From Paracoccaceae bacterium (GTDB taxonomy: Bacteria; Pseudomonadota; Alphaproteobacteria; Rhodobacterales; Rhodobacteraceae): a stretch of DNA of 64,000 nucleotides. Position 1 is the stretch's first letter; every line of letters starts with the position of its first letter. The notes under the pieces were generated by a model that saw only the letters and a list, made by a program, of their open reading frames with translations, searched no databases and was not told the DNA's origin. Shown piece after piece: positions 20,007-27,860 of the stretch. The stretch is taken from assembly GCA_020425085.1 (NCBI GenBank), contig JAGQRW010000018.1, forward strand, positions 1-64,000, in the 5' to 3' direction. A program made the position numbers and the translations under genes.

Positions 20007-20327
20007 ATGAGAAGGACACTGACAATACTGGCGGTTGCGATGGCGTTACCTGCGGGAGCGGCATTTGCCGATGACGATTGCCGCGTACCCATTGCCGACT
20101 GGCAACCGCGCGATGCGGTTCTGGCACTGGCCAGCCAAAAGGGCTGGACGGTCACGCGCGTCAAGGTTGACGACGGCTGTTATGAGATCAGAGGCAACGA
20201 CAGCGAAGGTCACCGCATCGAGGTCAAGATCGACCCCGGCAGCCTTGATCTGGTCGAGATGAAGACCCGCTATCGCGATTTGGCGAATCCCTTGCCGCGA
20301 AACCCTACAGAGGGCAGCAATGACTGA
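20007..20327 (+). CDS. Secreted PepSY-domain protein
   Basis: Protein of 106 residues with a signal peptide (MRRTLTILAVAMALPAGAAFA, cleaved near residue 21). The mature part is one PepSY-like domain: two short helices, then WTVTRVKVDDGCYEIRGNDSEGHRIEVKIDPGSLDLVEMK. Two Cys (CRV near residue 25 and GCYE near 58) could form a disulfide. Periplasmic PepSY proteins commonly accompany cytochrome b561-type partners and QseBC-like two-component systems, as here. The stop overlaps the start of the cytochrome gene by eight bases. An AAAGGAG site precedes the ATG. Confidence 0.85.
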   Translation: MRRTLTILAVAMALPAGAAFADDDCRVPIADWQPRDAVLALASQKGWTVTRVKVDDGCYEIRGNDSEGHRIEVKIDPGSLDLVEMKTRYRDLANPLPRNPTEGSND

Positions 20328-20973
20328 TGCAACGCACGAACGGCTGGCACCGGAAGGTGCCGCCGTCACAAAGGCCCGGATCTGGGATCCCTGGATCCGG
20401 GCCTTTCACTGGGGGCTTGTCGCTGCTTTTGCCATTGTCTGGCTGACGGCGGACGAGGTGCAGAAGGTGCATGAGATCGCCGGCTACATCATCGCCGGCC
20501 TGATTGCCTTTCGCCTGATCTGGGGCCTAGTTGGCAGTCGCTATGCGCGGTTTTCGCAGTTCCTGCGTGGCCCGAAGGCAACGCTTTCTTATTGCCGCGA
20601 CATGGCGCTTGGCCGCGAGAGGCGTTACCTCGGCCACAATCCGGCCGGCGCGGTGATGATCGTGGCGCTTCTGTTCACGCTTGCGGCCACCGCCCTGACC
20701 GGCTGGTTGATCGAGGAACCGGACCGCACGGCAAGATTGCCCGAACTGGTGCAGATCGTTCCGCCCGCCCGTGCGGATGAGGCTGGGCATCATGACCACA
20801 AGAAAAATGACACGCTTGAAGATGTGCATGAGGTGCTTGCCAACCTGCTGCTTATGTTGGTGGCGCTGCATGTCGCGGGTGTCATTCTGGCCTCGGTCCG
20901 GCATCGCGAAAACCTTGCCCGCGCCATGGTCACCGGCAAGAAACGCGCAGCCGAAGCCGGCGATATCGCCTGA
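20320..20973 (+). CDS. Cytochrome b561-domain membrane protein
   Basis: Membrane di-heme cytochrome b of 217 residues in the b561/Ni-Fe hydrogenase b-subunit family. It begins with the signature WDPWIRAFHWGLV, whose His ligates heme, and has KVHEIAGYIIAGLIAFRLIWGLVGSRYARF, where HEIAG gives a second His. Two more helices follow, the last with HEVLANLLLMLVALHVAGVILASVRHRENLARAM, giving the paired His of the other heme. A His/Asp-rich loop (GHHDHKKND, about residue 155) may bind metal. It is cotranscribed with the PepSY gene. It probably moves electrons across the inner membrane between quinol and a periplasmic partner. Confidence 0.9.
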   Translation: MTDATHERLAPEGAAVTKARIWDPWIRAFHWGLVAAFAIVWLTADEVQKVHEIAGYIIAGLIAFRLIWGLVGSRYARFSQFLRGPKATLSYCRDMALGRERRYLGHNPAGAVMIVALLFTLAATALTGWLIEEPDRTARLPELVQIVPPARADEAGHHDHKKNDTLEDVHEVLANLLLMLVALHVAGVILASVRHRENLARAMVTGKKRAAEAGDIA

Positions 20974-21001
20974 ACGAATTCAAGGCCACTCCGGTTCCCA
21001 A

Positions 21002-21024
21002 GGCCCCGCTTCCGTGGCGGGGCC
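21002..21024 (+). terminator. GC-rich hairpin after the cytochrome b561 gene
   Basis: GGCCCCGC (21002-21009) pairs with GCGGGGCC (21017-21024) around a 7-nt loop. It lies 29 bp after the stop and is followed by GTTGCATTT, a weak T-run, so it may terminate inefficiently. It separates the PepSY-cytochrome pair from the box and gene that follow. Confidence 0.5.
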
Positions 21025-21033
21025 GTTGCATTT

Positions 21034-21050
21034 CTGACGCCAGGCTGAAG
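21034..21050 (+). promoter_or_regulatory. Second copy of the response regulator box
   Basis: CTGACGCCAGGCTGAAG matches the left arm of the 19906-19956 inverted repeat in 15 of 17 bases. It lies about 80 bp before the hemerythrin-like gene and just after a hairpin, where a promoter would be expected. A further TCAG pair with 11-bp period is at 21068-21082. Together these suggest the hemerythrin-like gene belongs to the same regulon as the PepSY-cytochrome pair. Confidence 0.5.
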
Positions 21051-21131
21051 CGAAAACGGCATCATCGTCAGTCATCCCTCAGCTTGTCATCGCAGACTGA
21101 TGCCAACCGTAAATCACTGGAGAAGATTCAG

Positions 21132-21737
21132 ATGCAACCCAAACTGATCACCATTGCCGCCCTGTCAATGCTTGCCATGCCGGCCGTTGCGGCCCCGCTT
21201 GAAACCCCATATGCCCTCAGCGCCATTCACGCCGATTTTCAGGCGCAGCTCGGACAACTGGCGCAGATGCCGGGCAGTATCGGCATTGCCGCCAGCCAGG
21301 CGTCAACCATCATGACAGCGCATAATGCGGCGCAGGAACGATTGATTCTGCCTCTGCTCGGCCTGGCCGATGCCACTTCGGCGGGACAAAGGCCGCCCTT
21401 TGCGGCCATCCCCGACCGGATGCAACTTGAGGCGGAACTGACGCAACTTTTTGATGGTGATGTCGACCTTGTCACCGCATTGGCAGAGTTGTACGCCGCG
21501 GCCGACAAGGCGGGTGAACCCGAAATCGCGCGCCTTGCCGAACGGATGATCTGGCACGAGACCGGCGATGTCGAGGTGCTGTATCCCACGGCACTGCTGA
21601 TAGGCTCGGCGTTGCAGGCGCTTCCGGTCGGTTTGGAGCCGGCCTCCATCCAGATCGGGCCTGGTCCGCTTTATGGTGAACAGCCGGTGCCGATGGTCGG
21701 CACCGGTAAACCGCACGGCACCGGAACGGGAAACTGA
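21132..21737 (+). CDS. Secreted hemerythrin-like protein
   Basis: Protein of 201 residues with a signal peptide (MQPKLITIAALSMLAMPAVAA). The mature part looks like a four-helix bundle with hemerythrin-type ligand groups: IHADF in the first helix, AHNAAQERLILPLL (His, then Glu, then LxPLL) in the second, and IWHETGDVEVLYP (His, Glu, Asp, Glu, then LYP) in the last, matching the order H..HxxxE..HxxxxE/D of HHE domains. One expected His is unclear, so metal binding is inferred. The Gly/Pro-rich C-terminal tail (GPGPLYGEQPVPMVGTGKP) has no clear role. The start follows a GGAG site; a TTG start 48 bases upstream is less likely because the signal peptide begins at 21132. It probably acts in the periplasm. 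Confidence 0.55.
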   Translation: MQPKLITIAALSMLAMPAVAAPLETPYALSAIHADFQAQLGQLAQMPGSIGIAASQASTIMTAHNAAQERLILPLLGLADATSAGQRPPFAAIPDRMQLEAELTQLFDGDVDLVTALAELYAAADKAGEPEIARLAERMIWHETGDVEVLYPTALLIGSALQALPVGLEPASIQIGPGPLYGEQPVPMVGTGKPHGTGTGN

Positions 21738-21760
21738 TCCGCAACAGGTCCGGCCAACCA

Positions 21761-21791
21761 GCAAAGGCCAGCCAATATCGCTGGCCTTTGC
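21761..21791. terminator. 12-bp perfect hairpin between hemerythrin-like gene and tRNA
   Basis: GCAAAGGCCAGC (21761-21772) pairs exactly with GCTGGCCTTTGC (21780-21791) around a 7-nt loop. Position 24 bp after a stop codon fits a terminator, possibly for both strands since a minus-strand tRNA lies about 115 bp further on, reading towards it. No long T-tract follows on either strand. Confidence 0.55.
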
Positions 21792-21904
21792 CGATTTGAG
21801 ACTTAAAAACGACAGGTATTTTTGCAACCTTTCAGGGCATCGCCGCCATTTTACGTTTCTGCCATGACTGGCGCCGGGTAAATAGACAGGGAAAAACAAG
21901 AAGG

Positions 21905-21981
21905 TGGCGCACCCAGTAGGATTCGAACCTACGACCTTCGCCTTCGGAGGGCGACACTCTATCCAGCTGAGCTATGGGTGC
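21905..21981 (-). tRNA. tRNA-Arg (anticodon CCG)
   Basis: The complement folds as a full cloverleaf: acceptor GCACCCA/TGGGTGC, D stem GCTC/GAGT, anticodon stem TCGCC/GGCGA with loop CTCCGAA, and T arm GTAGG-TTCGAAT-CCTAC. Loop positions 34-36 read CCG, decoding CGG. The discriminator is G and the 3' CCA is encoded (TGG at 21905-21907 on the plus strand). It marks the right end of the accessory-looking region, and tRNA 3' ends are common integration points, although no integrase or repeated tRNA end was seen. Confidence 0.95.
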
Positions 21982-22185
21982 TTCGGGTTTGGCGTATAGG
22001 CGATCCCGCCTGACTCCGCAATCGGGTTTTCACCCTCATTGCCTTTGCCCCAACATGTAGCGCGCCGGGCGTTTGACCGGCTTGCGGAATTGCCTCGTTT
22101 CATTGACACCCGCGATATCAACGATAAAGCGCGTTGCGCGGGGCCATGTTGCGGCATAGCCTGTGACTGTTGATCGGGAGGCAGG

Positions 22186-23151
22186 ATGGCGGATCCGCAG
22201 GCGCGCATGACTCTTTGGGGGATCGAGATTTTTCTGGCAGCCGTCGAGGAGGGGTCGATCCTGGCGGCGGCCAGACGGCTGGATGCCAGTGCTTCATCCG
22301 TCAGCCAGCAGATTTCCAATCTCGAACAGGCACTGGAGGTGCGGCTGATCGACCGGGCGGCGCGGCCTTTTGCGCTGACACCGGCGGGCAGTCTGTTTTA
22401 TCGCCGCGCCCAGACAATCATGGAAGAGGCGCTGTTGGCGCGTTCCGAACTGGCCAGCCATGATCTTAGCGGTCTGACCCGGCTGCGATTGGGGATGATC
22501 GAGGATTTTGATGCCGAAGTGACGCCAAGGCTGTTGTCGGATATGGGGGATGAGCTGAAATCCTGCCATTTCGTGCTGGAAACCGGGGCCAGCTATCATC
22601 TGGCGGCGATGCTGGAAACCCGTGCGCTGGATGTGATCGTGGCGGCGGATCTGGATATTTCTGCCCCCTGGATGGAGGTTTTTCCGCTGCTGAGCGACCC
22701 TTTCATGGTGGCGGCACCGCCCGGCTGGGTGGACAGGTCGGGCGATGTTCTGAAACAGTTGCTGGCGCGGCCATTCATCCGTTATTCGGCGCGTCAGATG
22801 ATGGGCCGCCAGATCGAGGCGCATCTTGGCAAGCTGGGGCTGGATCTGCCGCAACGCTTTGAACTTGACAGCTATCACGCCATCATGGCGATGGTGGCGG
22901 CGGGGGCGGGCTGGACCATCACCACGCCGCTTGGGGTGACGCGTGCACAGCGGTTTCGTGCCGATGTCGCAGTGATGCCGCTGCCGTTTGAGCCGCTGGC
23001 GCGGCGGATTTCGCTGTTTGCGCGCAAGAAGGTGATGGAGCGGATGCCGGGTGAGATTGCCGGCCGGCTGCGACCCTTGTTGCGCGATCTGGTGGTGGCA
23101 CCCTGTTTACGCGAAATGCCCTGGCTGGGGGAGTCGCTGGCTGTGCTGTAA
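22186..23151 (+). CDS. LysR-family transcriptional regulator
   Basis: Regulator of 321 residues. The N-terminal winged helix-turn-helix is typical (FLAAVEEGSILAAARRLDASASSVSQQISNLEQALEVRLIDR, then RPFALTPAGSLFYRRA). The effector domain follows from about residue 95 (LRLGMIEDFDAEVTPRLL). It uses GGGAGGCAGG before the ATG. It converges on the aminotransferase gene of the glutamine-synthetase operon and is not divergent from an obvious target on its left, where the tRNA lies. The target is unknown; control of the neighbouring operon is possible but not shown. Confidence 0.9.
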   Translation: MADPQARMTLWGIEIFLAAVEEGSILAAARRLDASASSVSQQISNLEQALEVRLIDRAARPFALTPAGSLFYRRAQTIMEEALLARSELASHDLSGLTRLRLGMIEDFDAEVTPRLLSDMGDELKSCHFVLETGASYHLAAMLETRALDVIVAADLDISAPWMEVFPLLSDPFMVAAPPGWVDRSGDVLKQLLARPFIRYSARQMMGRQIEAHLGKLGLDLPQRFELDSYHAIMAMVAAGAGWTITTPLGVTRAQRFRADVAVMPLPFEPLARRISLFARKKVMERMPGEIAGRLRPLLRDLVVAPCLREMPWLGESLAVL

Positions 23152-23177
23152 CGCCAGCGCGTTCGGCTGGCGGCGGA

Positions 23178-23216
23178 GCCTCCGGCGGGAGTATTTGATG
23201 CAATAAAGAAGCCGGG
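23178..23216. repeat. Convergent-intergenic repeat, copy 1 (GCCTCCGGCGGG-TATTT-AAGAAGCCGGG)
   Basis: This 39-nt element shares GCCTCCGGCGGG, TATTT and AAGAAGCCGGG with the element at 48738-48775, in the same order and spacing give or take one base. Both copies lie between convergent gene ends and touch or nearly touch the stop of the minus-strand gene. I recall similar sequences as common intergenic elements in Rhodobacteraceae genomes. A short hairpin CTCC-GGCG-GGAG is possible in this copy but not in the other. Confidence 0.65.
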
Positions 23217-24398
23217 TCAGGGTTTGATTTCGGCAACGCTGCTGAGGATGGCATCGGCGATCTGGTCAAGTTCCGAGCGGCCAAGGCGGGCGGGCAGGCG
23301 CAGGTCGCAGGCGCGCATCAGCATGTTGCGAGTTTTGGGCAGATCCGGAATGTTGCCGATGAAATGCCAGTTCCAGAAGGCGCGCGCGTTGTCCTCGGAC
23401 AGGCCGAAGATCGAGATGGCGGCGCCTTTCGTTTGGGCGATCTTTGTCAGGCGGCGGGCCTCGGATTCCGAAAAGCCGATCAGGTTGAACTGGATCGAAT
23501 CCGGGGCGCGGCTTTCTGCTGGCAGGGGTGGTGGCACGCTCAGGTGGGGTGAGGTGTTGAGCCGGGCCGCAACGTGGTCGTGGTTCAGCCGCCCATCCCT
23601 GGTGCGGCGGTCGATCTCGGCGATTTGCGGGCGGATGATGGCGGCGGAAAGGTTGTTCATCCGCAGGTTGTAAAGTGGCAGGGTGTTTTGATATTTGGCG
23701 AACAGGTTGAGGTTCAGCCGGTGTTTTTGCCAGTTGTGTTCATAAGCGCCTGACATGATGACGGCGCGGGCGATCACCTCGTCGTCATCAGTAATCAGCA
23801 TGCCGCCTTCGCCGCCGTTCACCATCTTGTAGGACTGAAAGGAAAAGCAGCCGACCTTGCCGATGGTGCCGATTTTCCGATCATGCCAGAGGGTGCCGAG
23901 GGAATGGGCGGCATCCTCGATCAGCGTGACACCGCGTTCGGTGCAAAGTCTGGTGATCGCATCCATGTCCGAGGTGTGGCCGCGCATGTGCGAGATCACC
24001 ACCGCGGTGACGGATGGGGTCAGTTTCGCCTCGAAATCCGTCATGTCGATGCGATAATTGTCGCCGACCTCGACCAGGATCGGTTGGGCGCCTGCATGCA
24101 CCACCGCCGACGGGACGGCGGCAAAGGTGAAGGCGGGAATCAGCACCTGATCGCCGGGTTTCACGCCGATGGCTTTCAGCGCGAGGAAGATGGCCGAGGA
24201 ACAGGAATTGAGCGCAAGCGCGTATTTCACCCCCATCCTGGCGGCGAATTCCGCCTCGAGCCGCGCCACCGGGCCGGGCTGGTCGGCCGGGGCGGTGTAG
24301 CGAAAGAGATCGCCCGAGCCAAGCAGGGCGTCAATTTCGGCGCGGGCAGAGGCGGGGATCGGTTCGGCGTCGTAGGTCGAGGCGGGAAGCGGGGGCAT
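23217..24398 (-). CDS. DegT/DnrJ/EryC1-family aminotransferase
   Basis: PLP-dependent enzyme of 393 residues of the sugar-aminotransferase fold. Landmarks are ALNSCSSAIFLALKAIGVKPGDQVLIPAFTF, the Asp of IEDAAHSLGT that holds the pyridine nitrogen, and the PLP lysine in SFQSYKMVNGGEGGML. The family usually works on nucleotide-linked keto-sugars, but no sugar gene is near; it is the last gene of an operon with glutamine-synthetase-like ligases and glycerate kinase, so its substrate may differ. The start at 24398 (MPPLPAST) gives normal length; the frame is open further upstream. A 109-bp gap separates it from the glycerate kinase stop. Confidence 0.85.
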   Translation of the reverse strand: MPPLPASTYDAEPIPASARAEIDALLGSGDLFRYTAPADQPGPVARLEAEFAARMGVKYALALNSCSSAIFLALKAIGVKPGDQVLIPAFTFAAVPSAVVHAGAQPILVEVGDNYRIDMTDFEAKLTPSVTAVVISHMRGHTSDMDAITRLCTERGVTLIEDAAHSLGTLWHDRKIGTIGKVGCFSFQSYKMVNGGEGGMLITDDDEVIARAVIMSGAYEHNWQKHRLNLNLFAKYQNTLPLYNLRMNNLSAAIIRPQIAEIDRRTRDGRLNHDHVAARLNTSPHLSVPPPLPAESRAPDSIQFNLIGFSESEARRLTKIAQTKGAAISIFGLSEDNARAFWNWHFIGNIPDLPKTRNMLMRACDLRLPARLGRSELDQIADAILSSVAEIKP

Positions 24399-24507
24399 GT
24401 TTCGTATTTTCCGAAATGTGGTTTCGGTTAATCCGTAGCGCATCCGGCCGGGGAATGCCAGTTGCCTGATCACTGTTTCGGCGGATTCTGGCGGATCGAA
24501 ACGCTGG

Positions 24508-25767
24508 TCAGCCTTTCGGCGCGATCAGGATGGCGCGAAAATCGTTGACGTTGGTCAAGGTCGGGCCGGTGATGACCTGATCGCCAAGGCGGGCAAAAAA
24601 TCCGTGGCCATCGTGGTCGGCAAGGGCGCGTTCCAGCCGATAGCCGAGCCTTTCGGCGCGGCGGATGGTGTCGGGCGCGACATGGGCACCGGCGATTTCG
24701 GCGCTGCCGTCGATGCCGTCGGTATCGCAAGCCAGCGCATGGATGCCGGGCGCGCCGTTCAGTTCTTTGGCCAGGGCCAGCAGGAATTCGACATTGCGTC
24801 CGCCCGAACCTTTCGCCGGTTTGGTCAGGGTCACGGTGGTTTCCCCGCCCGACAACAGTACCCTCGGTCTGGTGTCACGGAGTTCGGCAAGGGCGCGTCT
24901 GGCCATCCGGCAGCCGATGTCGCGGGCCTCGCCCTCGATGGCGTCGCCGAGGATGATTGGTTTGATGCCGGCTGCCTCTGCGTATTCGGCGGCGGCGGCC
25001 AGCGACCGGGCGGGCGAGGCGATGATATGCGCCAGGCTGTTCGACAGGCGCGGGTCGCCGGGTTTCGGGGTTTCGTTGCCGGGGTTTTTCAGCGCCGCCA
25101 GAACCGCCATTGGCAGATGGTCATGAAACGGGGCCAGAATTCGCCGCGCATCCGCCAGCGTTGAAGCATCGACAATGGTCGGACCAGAAGCGATGGTACC
25201 TGGATCATCGCCGGGCACGTCCGAAATCATCAGGGCAAGGCAGCGCGCCGGCCAGGCGGCGGCGGCGAGGCGGCCGCCCTTGATTGCGGACAGGTGTTTC
25301 CTTACCACGTTCATGTCGTTGATCGGTACGCCTGAGGCGAGGAGCAGCCGGTTGGCCTCCTGCTTGTCAGCGAGGCCAAGCCCGGCCGCAGGTAGCGCCA
25401 ACAAAGCCGAACCGCCGCCCGAGATCAGTACCACCAGCAGATCGTCAGCCCCAAGACCATCTGCAAGGTCAAGGATGCGGCGTGCTGCCTGTTCGCCCGC
25501 TTTGTCGGGTACCGGATGCGCCGCCTCGACGATTTCGATGTGTCGTGTCGCAGCGCCATGACCATAGCGGGTGACTACGAGGCCGGAAAGTGGGCCGTTC
25601 CAGTTATCTTCGAACGCTGCGGCCATGGCCGCCGATGCCTTGCCGGCACCGACCACCACCACCCGACCCTTGGGCGGGTCGGGCATGAACGGCAGCATCA
25701 CCGCCTTGGGCTGGGCGGCGGCAACCGCACGGTCGAACATCGCCCTCAGAACGGCGCGCTCAGACAT
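24508..25767 (-). CDS. Glycerate 2-kinase (MOFRL family)
   Basis: Enzyme of 419 residues of the GckA/TtuD type, which phosphorylates D-glycerate to 2-phosphoglycerate. The N-terminal domain has VVVVGAGKASAAMA and LVVLISGGGSALLALPA; the C-terminal MOFRL domain has VLLSGGETTVTL, GRNVEFLLALA, ALACDTDGIDGS and GPTLTNVNDFRAILI. All key motifs are intact. Its ATG overlaps the stop of the upstream ligase gene by eight bases, so it is part of the five-gene operon. This links the operon to glyoxylate/hydroxypyruvate-type carbon entry into lower glycolysis. Confidence 0.9.
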   Translation of the reverse strand: MSERAVLRAMFDRAVAAAQPKAVMLPFMPDPPKGRVVVVGAGKASAAMAAAFEDNWNGPLSGLVVTRYGHGAATRHIEIVEAAHPVPDKAGEQAARRILDLADGLGADDLLVVLISGGGSALLALPAAGLGLADKQEANRLLLASGVPINDMNVVRKHLSAIKGGRLAAAAWPARCLALMISDVPGDDPGTIASGPTIVDASTLADARRILAPFHDHLPMAVLAALKNPGNETPKPGDPRLSNSLAHIIASPARSLAAAAEYAEAAGIKPIILGDAIEGEARDIGCRMARRALAELRDTRPRVLLSGGETTVTLTKPAKGSGGRNVEFLLALAKELNGAPGIHALACDTDGIDGSAEIAGAHVAPDTIRRAERLGYRLERALADHDGHGFFARLGDQVITGPTLTNVNDFRAILIAPKG

Positions 25768-27127
25768 TGGTAAGAAGGTGTTCCCGCTCCCATGGGCTGA
25801 TGACTTGCAGGTATTCGTCCTGTTCGGACCATTTCACCGCCGCATAGACCTTGCAGAATTCGGTGCCGAGCACGCTTTCCAGTGCCGAGGATTCCTCGAA
25901 CTTCATCAGCGCCTCGCGCATGCTCAGCGGCAGTTCCTCGTCGTTGACATAGGCGTTGCCCTTGAACTCGTCCCGGGGCAGTTTCGCCTCTTTCAGGCCG
26001 ATCAGGCCACAGGCAAGGCTGGCGGCGATACCGAGATAGGGGTTGCAATCCATGCCCGCCAACCGGTTTTCCACCCGCCGCGCCTCGGGCGGGGAGATCG
26101 GGATGCGCAAGCCGGTGGTGCGGTTGTCACGCGCCCATTCCAGATTGATCGGGGCCGAGAAATCCGGCACATAGCGGCGATAGGAATTGACATAAGGCGC
26201 CAGCACGGCGATGGCTGAGGGCAGGTGGTTTTGCAGCCCGGCGATGAAATGCAAAAACGCCTGGCTTTCGCTGCCGTCATCTTCCGAGAATATGTTGCGT
26301 CCGGTTTTGATGTCGGCGATGGAATGGTGGATATGCATGGCTGAACCCGGCTGTTCCTCCATCGGTTTGGCCATGAAGGTGGCGTAGCAGTTATGCCTGA
26401 GTGCTGCCTCGCGGATCAGGCGTTTGAAATAGAACACCTGATCGGCCAGGCTGACCGGATCGCCATGCGGCAGGTTTATTTCGATCTGTCCGGCACCGCC
26501 CTCGTGGATGATGGTGTCGATTTCAAAGCCCTGAAATTCGGCGAAATCATAGATGTCGTCGATGATCGGGCCGAATTCGTCGACAGCACTCATCGAATAG
26601 CCCTGGCTTTTGGCGACGCGCCGGCCCGAGCGTCCGAATGGCGGCTCCACCGGCTGGTTGGGGTCGATATTGGGTTCCACCAGATAGAATTCCAGTTCCG
26701 GTGCCACCACCGCCTTCAGCCCGAGTTCGGCATATTGCGCAACCACGCTTTTCAACACGTTTCGCGGCGCGAACGGCACTGGTTTACCTTGTTGGTCATC
26801 GACGTTGTGGATGATCTGGATGGTGGTGTCGGCGGCCCAGGGGGCGGCGGTGACGGTGCTGAAATCCGGGGTCAGCACCATGTCGGGATCGGTAAAGCGT
26901 TCTTCGGAACCGAAATCGGCCCAGCCACCGGTAATCGTCTGGTAATAAAGCGAATCCGGCAAGAACATGTTGTCGGATCGGGCAAATTTGGCGGCGGGCA
27001 TGGCCTTGCCGCGTGAAATCCCCGGCATGTCGGAAACGATGCATTCCACCTCTTCCAGGCGGCGACCGTCAAGGTAATCCAGAACCGCCTGCGGCAGTTG
27101 CTCGATCCAGTTTTCGGCTTGTGTCAT
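25760..27127 (-). CDS. Glutamine synthetase-family ligase (PuuA-like), proximal to glycerate kinase
   Basis: Ligase of 455 residues in the gamma-glutamyl-amine synthetase branch of the glutamine synthetase family, which joins glutamate to a primary amine using ATP. Motifs are VAPELEFYL (metal Glu), HEGGAGQIEINL, MAKPMEEQPGSAMHIHHSI (catalytic HIHHS loop) and NRTTGLRIPISPPEARRVENRLAGMDCNPYL. It lacks the adenylylation-type C-terminal tyrosine loop of nitrogen-assimilating GlnA. It lies 10 bp after the amidotransferase gene. PuuA-like function is likely; the amine (polyamine, ethanolamine or other) cannot be read from the sequence. Confidence 0.88.
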   Translation of the reverse strand: MTQAENWIEQLPQAVLDYLDGRRLEEVECIVSDMPGISRGKAMPAAKFARSDNMFLPDSLYYQTITGGWADFGSEERFTDPDMVLTPDFSTVTAAPWAADTTIQIIHNVDDQQGKPVPFAPRNVLKSVVAQYAELGLKAVVAPELEFYLVEPNIDPNQPVEPPFGRSGRRVAKSQGYSMSAVDEFGPIIDDIYDFAEFQGFEIDTIIHEGGAGQIEINLPHGDPVSLADQVFYFKRLIREAALRHNCYATFMAKPMEEQPGSAMHIHHSIADIKTGRNIFSEDDGSESQAFLHFIAGLQNHLPSAIAVLAPYVNSYRRYVPDFSAPINLEWARDNRTTGLRIPISPPEARRVENRLAGMDCNPYLGIAASLACGLIGLKEAKLPRDEFKGNAYVNDEELPLSMREALMKFEESSALESVLGTEFCKVYAAVKWSEQDEYLQVISPWEREHLLTNV

Positions 27128-27137
27128 GGTTTGTCCT

Positions 27138-27818
27138 TCAACCGCGGGGTTGTTTGAAAAATTCAGCGATGCGTGCGGCCATCCAGGCGTTGGAGTTTGG
27201 CAGCGCCAGTCGTTCCCTGGCCGCCTTCAGCATGGTATCCGGCACCACGCCCTTGCCGCGATATTCGATCAGGCCGTCGATGAAATCGCTTTGGTATTCC
27301 GGGTGCGGCTGAATGGTCAGTGCCTTGTCGCCATAAGCAAGAAAGGCGTTTTCGCAAAAAGCCGAAGAACCAATGACGGTGGCACCTTCCGGCCGTTTCA
27401 CCACCTGATCCTGATGCCAGGCGTTCAGGGTTAGTTTCCGGCCCTCAAAATCGTATTCGGTGGCCCCGACCGACCAGCCGCCTTTGAATTTTTCCACCTT
27501 GCCGCCAAGTGCCTGCGCCAGGATCTGGTGGCCAAAGCAGATGCCGACGATAGGAACGCTTTCGCTATAGGCTTTGCGCAGGAATTCCTCCAGCGGTTTG
27601 ATCCAGGGGTGGTCTTCATAGGCACCATGGCGTGATCCGGTGATCAGCCAGCCATCGGCATCGTGAACGCTGGCGGGTAGCTCGCCATCCTCAACGCTAT
27701 AGGCCTGAAAATCGAAATCCTGACCGTCCAGAAGTTTTGTGAACATGATGCCGTAATCGCCAAAACCCGACTGCAAGGGCCCGCTTGGATGGCCGGTTTT
27801 AAGAATGCCGATTTTCAT
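27138..27818 (-). CDS. Class I glutamine amidotransferase-like protein
   Basis: Protein of 226 residues with a stand-alone class I GATase fold. The nucleophile is in VGICFGHQILAQALGG, and the catalytic His in IQPHPEYQSDFIDGL. It is shorter than PuuD (about 254) and resembles the GMP-synthase-like amidotransferases. Between two gamma-glutamyl ligase genes it may hydrolyse gamma-glutamyl amides, the PuuD-like step, but this is inference from context. Gaps of 42 bp upstream and 10 bp downstream indicate one operon. Confidence 0.85.
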   Translation of the reverse strand: MKIGILKTGHPSGPLQSGFGDYGIMFTKLLDGQDFDFQAYSVEDGELPASVHDADGWLITGSRHGAYEDHPWIKPLEEFLRKAYSESVPIVGICFGHQILAQALGGKVEKFKGGWSVGATEYDFEGRKLTLNAWHQDQVVKRPEGATVIGSSAFCENAFLAYGDKALTIQPHPEYQSDFIDGLIEYRGKGVVPDTMLKAARERLALPNSNAWMAARIAEFFKQPRG

Positions 27819-27860
27819 GGATCACCTTCAAAGGATATAGCGCCAGTGCTAGCAGAGGCA

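Noticed and set aside
21761-21791. Integron attC or phage attachment site
   Set aside because: A simple 12-bp hairpin without the extra-helical bases or core sites of attC, and no integrase nearby; a terminator is more likely.
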